A stretch of 13,284 nucleotides of DNA, taken from an uncultured bacterium. Its GTDB lineage: Bacteria > Actinomycetota > Coriobacteriia > Coriobacteriales > Atopobiaceae. Position 1 is the first letter of the stretch. Each line of letters begins with the position of its first letter. This document shows, piece by piece, positions 6,196 to 13,108 of the stretch. The stretch covers positions 1 through 13,284 of the forward strand of contig CAJMPT010000044.1 in the NCBI GenBank assembly GCA_905215465.1. Reading direction: 5' to 3'. The notes beneath the pieces are model-generated. The model was not told the DNA's origin. It saw nothing but the letters and a program-made list of their open reading frames with translations, and did no database searches. The translations under genes were made by a program, and so were the position numbers.

Positions 6196-8169
6196 CTAGC
6201 CCTCGGAGGCCGTCTTGGCGCCTACCCCACCGGCGGCCTCGGCAGCCACGCCGGCGGACTCGGCGTCCCAGGCCCTCAGGGTCTGCCAGACGGAGCGCGC
6301 CACCTCGGCGGGCACGCCGGGAACGGCGCAGATCTCCTCCTCGCTGGCGGCCTTGAGGCGCTTCAAGGAGCCAAAGTGGCGCATGATCTGGCGCTTGCGC
6401 TTGGGACCCACGCCCGGCACGTCGTCGAGCACCGAGACCGTCATGGCGCGGTCCCTGAGCTCGCGGTGGAAGGTGATGGCAAAGCGGTGGGACTCGTCTC
6501 GGACCTGCTTGATGAGGTAGAGGGAGGCAGAGCCGGAGGGCAGAACCACCGGGGTCTCGTCCCAGGGAACGAAGACCTCCTCATCGGACTTGGCAAGGCC
6601 GCAGACCGGGATGTCCAGACCCAGGGCCGCGAGCTGCTCCATGGCGGCCGTGAGCTGGGGCTTGCCGCCGTCCACCACCAGCAGGTCCGGGCGGGAGCCA
6701 AACCGCTCGTCGGCCATGCGCTCCGGAGAGTAACGCCTACCCAGAACCTCGGACATGGACACGAAGTCGTTTGCCTCGTCAAGCTCCGCCTGAATCTTGA
6801 AGCGACGGTACTGGGACTTGTCGGGCCGGCCGTTGGTGAAGACCACCATGGAGGCCACGGTGAAGCGGCCGTGCAGGGTGGAGATGTCGAAGCACTCTAT
6901 GCGCAGGGGCGGGGCGTCCAGGGCCAGCGCGCTCTCGAGCTGGAGCAGGGCCTTGTTGGTGCGGTCGTCCGCATAGCCGGTGCGCACCATGTAGCGCATG
7001 AGCGCATGGCGGGCGTTGGCGGCAGCCATGTCGAGAAGACGCCTCTTCTCGCCGCGCTGCGGGCGGTGCAGGCGGCAGAGGTGGCCGCGCTTCTGGGCGA
7101 GCCACCCCTCCAGGACTTCCGCGTCCGCGAGGTCGCAGGAGAGGCAAACCTCGGCGGGGATGTCTGCCGTCTCGTCGTAGTAGCGCTTGAGGAAGCCAGC
7201 CTGCAGCTCCTCCTCCCCCACGTCCAGGCCCTTGTCAAGGATGAACTCCACGGAGCGGATGACGCGGCCCTCGCGGACCACGAAGACGCAGGCCGCACTG
7301 ATGGTCTCCTCGCGGTAGACGCCGATGGCATCCAGGCTCGTATTGTCTGGGAACATCACCTGCTGACGCACGTCCAGGGCGCCGATGGCGTCCAGGCGGC
7401 GCTTGATGCGGCCGGCGCGCTCAAAGTCCAGGTCTGCCGCGGCGTCGGTCATCTGCTGTGTGAGCTCGCCCACTATGCCCGCGCGGTGCCCCTGTAGGAA
7501 GCGCTCGACCTGATCCACGTGACGGGCGTACTCCACGGTGTCTATGGCGCCGCAGCAGACGCCCGGGCCCTTACCCACGTGGGAGTCAAAGCAGGGGCGG
7601 CACTTCTCGGCGAGCATGAGGTTGGCAACGGAGGCCTGGTCAGGGGCCTTCTCGAGCAGGCGCTTGGCGCGCTTCCACTCGGCGCAGGTGGCCACGCAGA
7701 TGGGAACGCACTTGCGCAGGGTGTCGATGGTCTCGCGCGCGGCCTTGGCGTCGGTGTAGGGGCCAAAGTAACGCGTGCCGGCGCGGTGCCGTTCGCGGGT
7801 GTACTTGATGGCCGGGAAGACGTCGGACTCCGTGATGGCTATGTAGGGATAGGACTTGTCGTCCTTGAGGTCAACGTTGAAGTAGGGGTGGTACTGGGCT
7901 ATGAGGTTTCTCTCCAGCACCAGGGCCTCGTGCTCGCTGCCCACCACCACGTAGTCAAAGCCGCGGATGACCTCCATCATGAGGGGGATCTTGGCGCGGT
8001 CGTCCTGCAGGGTGACGTACTGGCGCATGCGGGCGCGCAGGTTCTTGGCCTTGCCCACGTAGACCACCTTGCCGGAGGCGTCCTTCCACAGGTAGCAGCC
8101 CGGGTCCGTGGGGACCTGGGCCACCTGTTCCGCCAGCGAGGGCGTGGTGTCCAAGGTGGGCTCGGCCAT
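6196..8169 (-). CDS. uvrC: UvrABC system protein C (excinuclease subunit C)
   Basis: A complete 657-residue UvrC, the nuclease that makes both incisions around a DNA lesion in nucleotide excision repair after damage recognition by UvrA and UvrB. Domains in order: GIY-YIG nuclease (about 20-100; GCYLWKD, VVYVGKAKNLRARM), a cysteine-rich stretch (C154, C158, C162, C190, C193, C205, C206) matching the Fe-S-binding area described in E. coli UvrC, the UVR motif (about 235-262), the RNase H-like second nuclease (about 420-560; IECFDIS, LLVVDGGKPQL, GLAKSDEEVF, RDESHRFAI), and the double helix-hairpin-helix (about 580-632; LDDVPGVGPKRKRQIM and EEICAVPGVPAEVA). The last 25 residues are low-complexity Ala/Gly. 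The start ATG lies 2 bases after the stop of the FemAB-ATP-grasp gene, so the two are probably co-transcribed. Confidence 0.97.
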   Translation of the reverse strand: MAEPTLDTTPSLAEQVAQVPTDPGCYLWKDASGKVVYVGKAKNLRARMRQYVTLQDDRAKIPLMMEVIRGFDYVVVGSEHEALVLERNLIAQYHPYFNVDLKDDKSYPYIAITESDVFPAIKYTRERHRAGTRYFGPYTDAKAARETIDTLRKCVPICVATCAEWKRAKRLLEKAPDQASVANLMLAEKCRPCFDSHVGKGPGVCCGAIDTVEYARHVDQVERFLQGHRAGIVGELTQQMTDAAADLDFERAGRIKRRLDAIGALDVRQQVMFPDNTSLDAIGVYREETISAACVFVVREGRVIRSVEFILDKGLDVGEEELQAGFLKRYYDETADIPAEVCLSCDLADAEVLEGWLAQKRGHLCRLHRPQRGEKRRLLDMAAANARHALMRYMVRTGYADDRTNKALLQLESALALDAPPLRIECFDISTLHGRFTVASMVVFTNGRPDKSQYRRFKIQAELDEANDFVSMSEVLGRRYSPERMADERFGSRPDLLVVDGGKPQLTAAMEQLAALGLDIPVCGLAKSDEEVFVPWDETPVVLPSGSASLYLIKQVRDESHRFAITFHRELRDRAMTVSVLDDVPGVGPKRKRQIMRHFGSLKRLKAASEEEICAVPGVPAEVARSVWQTLRAWDAESAGVAAEAAGGVGAKTASEG

Positions 8170-8171
8170 GG

Positions 8172-10460
8172 CTAGAACGAGCTGCCCGTGCGCTCTGGGT
8201 AGAAGCGGGCGAACTTGCGGATCTGGTTCTTCTCGGTGAGCTCGACGTCGATCATGCGACGCAGGCCGCGGTCGGCATCGTAGCGCTGGGGATCAAAGCT
8301 GCGGCCCTTGGCCGCAAGGTCCCTCACCTCGGCGAGAAGCTCGGGGTCCGCAATGTAGCGCTCGAGCAGGCTCTGGGGCACCAGCGTGTAGAGCGCGGGC
8401 TCGTCGGCCACCCACAGCTTCTTGCCGCGGCCGTCCACCAGGTCGGTCACCATGGCGCGCATGGGGTTCACGCCGGCCGCCGCCATGTAGTAGGAATTGC
8501 GGCCCGCGCGCGGGTTGAGCTCCAGGAAGAGCCACTCCCCCGTCCTGGGGTCGCGCTTGACGTCGACCTCGCCCAGGCCCGTGTAGCCGAGCTCGGCCAC
8601 CAGGCGCTGGCACTTCTCCATGAGGTCGGGCCAGACGCGGACGACCATGGCCACGGAGTTGCCGCGCATGGTGGGGGCGTGGTCCTCCAGAAGCGCCTGG
8701 GCGGCGCCGAAGGCCTGCATCTGGCCGTTTGTGCCCACGTAGAACGTGAGGGCGCCCATGTGGGTGTCGTCGCCGTCGATGCGCTCCTGGACGAGGAAGT
8801 CCCCTGTGAAGCCGGCCTCGCGCAGGCTCGCCCAGAGCCCGTCCAGCTCGGCCTGTGTCTCGCAGGAGTAGATCTTCTTGAAGCCCTGCTCGTAGAGGTG
8901 GCTGTACTCGGCCGTGCGGGCCGGCTTTGCCACCACCGGGAAAGCCAGGGCGCAGGGGGCGGGCGCGGCCTCGCCGTCCAGGCTCACGACCTCGGTCTTG
9001 GGCGTGGGCAGGCCGAGCCTCTCGCAGGCCTGCTGGAAGGCGCGCTTGTCGCAGACGCGGGCAAAGGCCTCCGGGGTGGGGATGGGCAGGACCACGTTGG
9101 CGGGAAGCTCGTCGCGGATCTCCTCCAGGGAGGCCACGAGGGCGTCGGTGGAGGGGATGACCGGAAGCTTCTTCTGCGGGTTGGCCTCGGCCAGCGCGGA
9201 GATCTTCTCCCTGAGCTCGGCCGGCTCGATGGAGGAGGTCACCGTGAAGTCAAAGAGCGAGGAGTGCTCGAGCGCACCGACGAAGGCCTGGTTCATGACG
9301 TTGGAGCGCACGTGGAAGGCCTCGTGGAACTCGCGGCCGTAGGCGTAGGCGGAGATGTCGCCGCCCAGGATGACGGGGAGAAGGTCCTCGCGCGGGCGGC
9401 TCTTCTCGGCCTCGGCGGCCTTGGCGCGGGCGGCCTCGCGGCGACTCTTGCGGACGGACTGGACGGACTGCAGGGCGCTGTAGAAGCCGCGCTTGATGGG
9501 CAGGTCGCGGTCGGGGGCCACCACGGTGACCTCCTTGGCGAACTTGGTCTTGAACATGTTGAGGCCCAGCAGCTTCGGCGAGAAGTCCGAGCCGATGCCC
9601 ATGAGGTCGTACTGGGTGCAGCCGCGGCGACCCAGCTCGCAGCACTCGAAGTAGAAGAGCTTGTCGGTCACGAACTGGCTCTTGGTGGCGCCGCGGGAGG
9701 CGGCGTAGTAGTAGACGGCGTGCGTGCCCGAGATGGTGGAGATGGCCCAGGTCACGACCTTGCCCTCGGGGTCTCGGCCGGCAAAGACGCGGCAGTGCTC
9801 GGGTCCGAGGATGCGAATCATGTCCTGGTAGTCGGACTTGGGGGCGGGGTTGAAGCCGTCGCGGGCGGCGGTCTCCACCATGACGTCGTAGTACTCGTCG
9901 AAGCACTCGGTGGCGCGCTCGGTCTCGTCCGCGCAGGTCACCGGGGACTCGCGCAGGGCCTTGCGCACGTCTCGCCTGCCGCGGGTCTTCATGCGCTCCA
10001 GGATGGCGTCGTCTCCACCGGTGAGGTCCACCACGACGGTGTTGTCGTACGGGATGCCAGAGAGCACGGGGCTGGTCTGGGGGAGCTCGCTGTCCACGGC
10101 CAGGCGGACGAAGGCCACCTTGCGGTCGCGTCGGCGCACATAGGAGGCTATGGCGTCGAGCGCCTCGGACTCGCACTCGGGCGTGGGGGCCTCCACCCAG
10201 ACGGGCGCGTGGTGAGCGCGCAGGTAGTGGTAGCCATGCGTGAGGTAGTCAGCAAAGGAGATCAGCGCGACGGTCTTCTCGCCGCGGGAGGGGTCTTGCG
10301 GGTCGGCCGGCTCCACGATGCGAAAGCACCCCCACTGGGAGCGGCCCTCGATGGTGGCCTCAAGGCGGGCCCAGGCCGAGGTTTGCTCGATGGGAAGGCA
10401 GATGCCCAGCTCCTGGGCCTCCTCCTCGAACCTCTGGAACGTGACCTCTCTCAGCTGCAT
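8172..10460 (-). CDS. FemAB-type aminoacyltransferase fused to an ATP-grasp ligase (probable peptidoglycan cross-bridge enzyme)
   Basis: A 762-residue two-domain protein. Residues 1-345 resemble the FemABX family, which adds an amino acid from aminoacyl-tRNA to the peptidoglycan stem on lipid II: IEQTSAWARLEA (24-35), a long helix LERMKTRGRRDVRKALR (154-170), FAGRDPEGKVVTWAIS (226-241), YYYAASRG (250-257), and YDLMGIGSDFSPKLLGLNMFKTKFAKE (ending at 310). Residues 330-356 form a charged helical linker. Residues 360-762 are an ATP-grasp ligase: nucleotide-binding fold start, DKRAFQQACERLGLPTPKTE (471-490), FPVVAKPA with Lys512, LVQERIDGDD (556-565), and metal-site GLGEVDVKRD and FLELNPRAGRNSYY (Glu647, Asn649). 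It is probably cytoplasmic or at the membrane face. The start ATG is preceded by GAGGAG at 5 bases; a 33-residue upstream extension covers the promoter and was rejected. The amino acids added are unknown. A carboxylate-amine ligase role outside the wall is possible. Confidence 0.82.
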   Translation of the reverse strand: MQLREVTFQRFEEEAQELGICLPIEQTSAWARLEATIEGRSQWGCFRIVEPADPQDPSRGEKTVALISFADYLTHGYHYLRAHHAPVWVEAPTPECESEALDAIASYVRRRDRKVAFVRLAVDSELPQTSPVLSGIPYDNTVVVDLTGGDDAILERMKTRGRRDVRKALRESPVTCADETERATECFDEYYDVMVETAARDGFNPAPKSDYQDMIRILGPEHCRVFAGRDPEGKVVTWAISTISGTHAVYYYAASRGATKSQFVTDKLFYFECCELGRRGCTQYDLMGIGSDFSPKLLGLNMFKTKFAKEVTVVAPDRDLPIKRGFYSALQSVQSVRKSRREAARAKAAEAEKSRPREDLLPVILGGDISAYAYGREFHEAFHVRSNVMNQAFVGALEHSSLFDFTVTSSIEPAELREKISALAEANPQKKLPVIPSTDALVASLEEIRDELPANVVLPIPTPEAFARVCDKRAFQQACERLGLPTPKTEVVSLDGEAAPAPCALAFPVVAKPARTAEYSHLYEQGFKKIYSCETQAELDGLWASLREAGFTGDFLVQERIDGDDTHMGALTFYVGTNGQMQAFGAAQALLEDHAPTMRGNSVAMVVRVWPDLMEKCQRLVAELGYTGLGEVDVKRDPRTGEWLFLELNPRAGRNSYYMAAAGVNPMRAMVTDLVDGRGKKLWVADEPALYTLVPQSLLERYIADPELLAEVRDLAAKGRSFDPQRYDADRGLRRMIDVELTEKNQIRKFARFYPERTGSSF

Positions 10461-10503
10461 GCGGACTCCTCGAGTTGGCGTACTGCGGTCTTTGCGACCT
10501 TTC

Positions 10504-10533
10504 ATTGTACGCCGTTGGCCCAGGGCTTCCCAA
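10504..10533 (-). promoter_or_regulatory. Sigma-70-type promoter for the FemAB-ATP-grasp / uvrC operon
   Basis: On the minus strand, TTGGGA (10533-10528) and TACAAT (10509-10504) are separated by 18 bases. The -10 box is close to consensus; the -35 box is partial. Transcription would begin near 10497, giving a leader of about 37 bases to the ATG at 10460, with the ribosome binding site inside it. It lies in the 147-base gap after hisE, so the operon can be expressed independently of hisIE. A small GGTC/GACC inverted repeat sits at the predicted start. Confidence 0.6.
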
Positions 10534-10607
10534 AACCCCACCGGGAGTCCACCGAGCAAGGTGAGGGGCGTCGCGGCGCGGCCACGAGGAGAAGAGCGGC
10601 GCGGCGC

Positions 10608-10925
10608 CTACTTGCGGCGGGCGTCGAGCTCGCCGGCAAGCTCGGGGAGGGTCACGCCGTAGCGCTCGAGGGTGACCATGAGGTGGTAGACGAGGTCGCC
10701 CGCCTCGTAGCGGATGTGGTCGTGGTCGTCGTCCTTGCAGGCCATGATGACCTCGCTGGCCTCCTCGGCGATCTTCTTGAGGAGCTCGTCCTCCTCGCCC
10801 TGCAGCAGCCTGGCGGTGTAGGAGGTCTCAGGGTCCGCCTCGCGGCGGCCGTGGATGACCTCGGCCAGCCCGGTAAGGGTCTCTCCGATGCTTCCGTCCT
10901 GTACGTTTGCGGTCCTGACGCCCAT
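10608..10925 (-). CDS. hisE: Phosphoribosyl-ATP pyrophosphohydrolase (HisE)
   Basis: A complete 105-residue HisE, the second step of histidine synthesis, which cleaves phosphoribosyl-ATP to phosphoribosyl-AMP and pyrophosphate in the cytoplasm. It is an all-helical MazG-like enzyme. Metal-binding carboxylates are visible in GEEDELLKKIAEEASEV (43-59) and in RYEAGDLVYHLMV (72-84). SYTARLLQ (35-42) and the C-terminal VTLPELAGEL are also typical of the family. The ATG at 10923-10925 follows AAAGGAG with 7 bases spacing. A longer upstream reading is Arg/Pro-rich and not HisE-like. It lies 87 bases after hisI; in many bacteria the two are fused, here they are separate. Confidence 0.95.
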   Translation of the reverse strand: MGVRTANVQDGSIGETLTGLAEVIHGRREADPETSYTARLLQGEEDELLKKIAEEASEVIMACKDDDHDHIRYEAGDLVYHLMVTLERYGVTLPELAGELDARRK

Positions 10926-11012
10926 GGTGGGTCTCCTTTGCGTCGTGCGGGTTGGTGTGGGCCGGCGCGGATGCCGGCGCGGGCGGGTGCGGGCCAAGGC
11001 CCGGCCCGTGCC
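10926..11012 (-). other. hisI-hisE intergenic stretch with GC-rich repeats
   Basis: The 87 bases between hisI and hisE hold a short palindrome (CGGGC-CAAG-GCCCG, 10990-11003, 5-bp stem and 4-base loop) and a 10-base direct repeat GCCGGCGCGG at 10961-10970 and 10973-10982. The hisE ribosome binding site is at the end. No T-run follows the palindrome, so hisI and hisE are probably on one transcript. Confidence 0.4.
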
Positions 11013-11390
11013 CTACCGGGAGATCTCCCTGAAGAAGCAGCTACGGTGGCCGGTGTGGCAGGCCGGGCCGGGCGAGTCCACCTCGCACAGCAGCGTGTCT
11101 GCGTCGCAGTCCACGAGCAGGCGCCTCACCTGCTGCATGTTTCCGCTGGTGGTGCCCTTGTTCCAGAGCTCCTGGCGACTGCGGCTCCAAAACCAGGTGG
11201 TTCCGGTCTCAAGCGTGAGACGCAGGGATTTCTCGTTCATCCACGCCACCATGAGGACCTCGCCGGTGCCCGCCTGCTGCACCACGCAGGGCACAAGGCC
11301 CCGCTCGTCGAACTTGACGTGGGCGTCTGCCAGGCTGACGGCCTGGGGCTTCTCGCCGGCGTAGGTATAATCCTCAAAACAAGATGGCAT
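11013..11390 (-). CDS. hisI: Phosphoribosyl-AMP cyclohydrolase (HisI)
   Basis: A complete 125-residue HisI, the third step of histidine synthesis, opening the adenine ring of phosphoribosyl-AMP. Key motifs are present: VLMVAWMNEKSLRLTLETG (45-63), FWSRSRQELWNKGTTSGN (67-84), and the metal sites DCDAD (94-98; Asp94, Asp96, Asp98 and Cys95) and CHTGHRSCF (111-119; Cys111, Cys118). In characterised HisI enzymes these cysteines bind zinc across the dimer and the aspartates bind magnesium. The start ATG at 11388-11390 follows AAAGGAGG by 4-5 bases. A longer in-frame reading into the neighbouring flavoprotein gene is antisense noise. It is divergent from the flavoprotein gene with only 66 bases between start codons. 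Confidence 0.96.
   Translation of the reverse strand: MPSCFEDYTYAGEKPQAVSLADAHVKFDERGLVPCVVQQAGTGEVLMVAWMNEKSLRLTLETGTTWFWSRSRQELWNKGTTSGNMQQVRRLLVDCDADTLLCEVDSPGPACHTGHRSCFFREISR
11366..11371 (+). promoter_or_regulatory. Possible -10 box for the flavoprotein gene
   Basis: A perfect TATAAT on the plus strand lies about 85 bases before the flavoprotein ATG, inside the antisense side of the first codons of hisI. No good -35 box precedes it at 16-19 bases. An alternative pair, TTGGTT (11401-11406) and TAGAGT (11426-11431), has a long 19-base spacer. Neither is certain; one of them is probably the promoter because the 66-base divergent gap leaves little other room. Confidence 0.3.
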
Positions 11391-11456
11391 GGGGCCTCCT
11401 TTGGTTTTTTGCCACTTTAGCAAACTAGAGTGCCCGCGAGGCAGGGAGCGCCCCTT

Positions 11457-13052
11457 ATGAGCAGAGTTGTAACCCAGACGCCCGACGTGCTCGTCTTCGG
11501 CGCGGGCATAGCCGGAACCCAGGCCGCCCTTGCCGCGGCCGGCCAGGGCGCGACCGTGGCCCTGGCAAGTACCGGCAACACGTTCTCGGGTTCGAGCTTC
11601 TTTGGTGGGACGTGGGGTCTGGGCCTCATCGCGCCCGACGGCCCTGATGACATCGGCGACCTCACTGAGGCCATCTGCGAGGTCGGCCGAGGCGTGGCGG
11701 ATCCGGTGCTGGCAGGCGTCCTGGCTGCCGAAGTGGCCCCGGCCATAGAGCGCCTCCGCGCACTGGGCTGCGAGCTCAAGGAGGCCCACAACGCCGGCGA
11801 GAGGGACTTCATCCCCTGCTTTGACCGCAAGCGCAGGAGCTGGCACGGCCTGGGGCGCGAGTCCTACCGCGCATCGGTTGGGGCGGCCCTTGCCAAGGCC
11901 GGCGTGATTGCCCTCCCCCACCACGAGCTCATGGACCTCATAGACGGCGAGAAGGACGGGCGCGCCCGCGTCACGGGCGCCGTCCTCTACGATGCAGACT
12001 CAAACGAACTACAGGTCATCCATGCCAAGGCTGTTGTCCTGGCCACCGGCGGCGTGGGTGGGCTCTTCCGCCGCACCCTCACCACCGCAGACGTCCTAGG
12101 CACGGCCCAGGCGGTGGCCCTGCGGCACGGTGCGAGCCTCGTCAACCCCGAGTTCATCCAGATCATGCCCGGCCTCACCGAACCCGTCCGCAACGTGGTC
12201 TTCAACGAGAGGACCTTCCGGTACGCCCGCATAGAGGGCTTTGACGCACCTGATGCGGCGACGCTCCTGGACGAGCGCGGAGGGCACGGTCCCTTTACCG
12301 CAAGCCTTGCGGACAGAGCCGTTGACCTGGCCGTGGTTGCCGCAGGAGACGCCGGTGCCCAGGTGGGCTACCACCTGCCGGAGCACCTTCCGGAGTTCAT
12401 GCAGACCTACTTTGACTGGTTCCGCGCCTCCTTTGGGCGCGACCCGGCCGACGGCGTGCGCATTGCCCCCTACGCGCACGCGTCAAACGGCGGCATCCGC
12501 ATAGACGCCGCGGCCGCGACCGGCGTCTCCGGCCTCTACGCCTGCGGCGAGTGCACGGGCGGCATGCACGGCGCGGACCGCATCGGCGGCCTCTCGAGCG
12601 CAAACGGCCTGGTCTTCGGGCACATCGCCGGCACGAGCGCCGCAGCCTGGGCGTCTGGTGCCCACCACGCGCCCGAGGCGGGGCCTACAGGCGAGAAGGA
12701 CGCGCTTCTCCCCTGCCTGTCGTCGCGAGAGGCGGCAGGCGCGCTTGCGGGGCTCAGGGACCTCATGCAGGAGCGCTGCATGGTCGTGCGCAGCGAGGAG
12801 GGGCTCCTGGCCTGCCTTGCGGGGCTGCACGAGCTCGAGGAGCGCGTCCAGGGCGCCCTCGAGCCCTGCGAGGACGCACGCCAGCTGGCCGAGACGCGCC
12901 GCGCGCAGGACGCGCTTCTGACCGCCCGGGCGCTTGCCACGGCAATGCTTGCCCGCCGCGAGAGCCGCGGCGCCCACTTCCGCGCGGACGCCCCCGACGA
13001 GGACCCGGCACAGGCCCGGCCCACCATCATGGGGCTGGCAGACGTGCTGTAA
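11457..13052 (+). CDS. FAD-dependent oxidoreductase, fumarate reductase / L-aspartate oxidase superfamily
   Basis: A 531-residue flavoprotein. The N-terminal FAD-binding motif is DVLVFGAGIAGTQAALAAAG (10-29), with a Rossmann strand ending in VVLATGGVGGLFRR (193-206). The FAD-binding end APYAHASNGGIRID (337-350) and GLYACGECTGGMHGADRIGG (359-378) matches NadB/FrdA relatives. A helical C-terminal domain ends in a NadB-like ARALATAMLARRESRGAHFR (490-509). His341 and Arg375 occupy places where substrate-binding residues are found in NadB. The usual EFVQFHPT is EFIQIMPG (232-239), so a generally conserved His is missing. There is no signal peptide, FMN-binding or haem domain. Automatic tools might call it L-aspartate oxidase; the motif changes and lack of nadA/nadC beside it make me leave it unnamed. 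ATG 11457 has AGGGAG 8 bases upstream; a GTG at 11430 has no site. Confidence 0.85.
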   Translation: MSRVVTQTPDVLVFGAGIAGTQAALAAAGQGATVALASTGNTFSGSSFFGGTWGLGLIAPDGPDDIGDLTEAICEVGRGVADPVLAGVLAAEVAPAIERLRALGCELKEAHNAGERDFIPCFDRKRRSWHGLGRESYRASVGAALAKAGVIALPHHELMDLIDGEKDGRARVTGAVLYDADSNELQVIHAKAVVLATGGVGGLFRRTLTTADVLGTAQAVALRHGASLVNPEFIQIMPGLTEPVRNVVFNERTFRYARIEGFDAPDAATLLDERGGHGPFTASLADRAVDLAVVAAGDAGAQVGYHLPEHLPEFMQTYFDWFRASFGRDPADGVRIAPYAHASNGGIRIDAAAATGVSGLYACGECTGGMHGADRIGGLSSANGLVFGHIAGTSAAAWASGAHHAPEAGPTGEKDALLPCLSSREAAGALAGLRDLMQERCMVVRSEEGLLACLAGLHELEERVQGALEPCEDARQLAETRRAQDALLTARALATAMLARRESRGAHFRADAPDEDPAQARPTIMGLADVL

Positions 13053-13083
13053 AAAAGGGGCCACCCCGACGCGAGGTGGCCCC
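13051..13083 (-). terminator. Intrinsic terminator of the ABC ATPase gene (shared convergent hairpin)
   Basis: GGGGCCACC (13057-13065) and GGTGGCCCC (13075-13083) form a perfect 9-bp stem with a 9-base loop. On the minus strand it is followed at once by TTTTTT (13056-13051), so it terminates the leftward ATPase gene, 26 bases after that stop codon. The T-tract overlaps the TAA stop codon of the rightward flavoprotein gene. In the plus direction no T-run follows, so it may serve the flavoprotein transcript only weakly. Confidence 0.85.
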
Positions 13084-13108
13084 AATGCTTCAACCGCTTG
13101 CAACCCGG

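Noticed and set aside
6376..7497. Plus-strand open frame of 373 codons inside uvrC
   Set aside because: It is fully antisense to conserved UvrC domains and has shadow-type composition.
10518..10607. Possible terminator after hisE
   Set aside because: The GC-rich stretch contains direct rather than inverted repeats (GCGGCGCGG words) and no T-run, so no hairpin could be supported.
8679..11420. Plus-strand open frame of 913 codons opposite the FemAB-ATP-grasp, hisE and hisI genes
   Set aside because: It crosses three genes on the other strand and their promoter, with no recognisable domain. Long antisense frames are common in GC-rich DNA.
11391..11924. Upstream extension of hisI into the flavoprotein gene
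   Set aside because: The extra residues are antisense to the flavoprotein's FAD-binding region; hisI has a strong ribosome binding site at its normal start and normal family length without them.
12483..13103. Minus-strand open frame of 206 codons near the right end
   Set aside because: It is antisense to the flavoprotein gene, starts in the terminator hairpin region, and has no domain wording.
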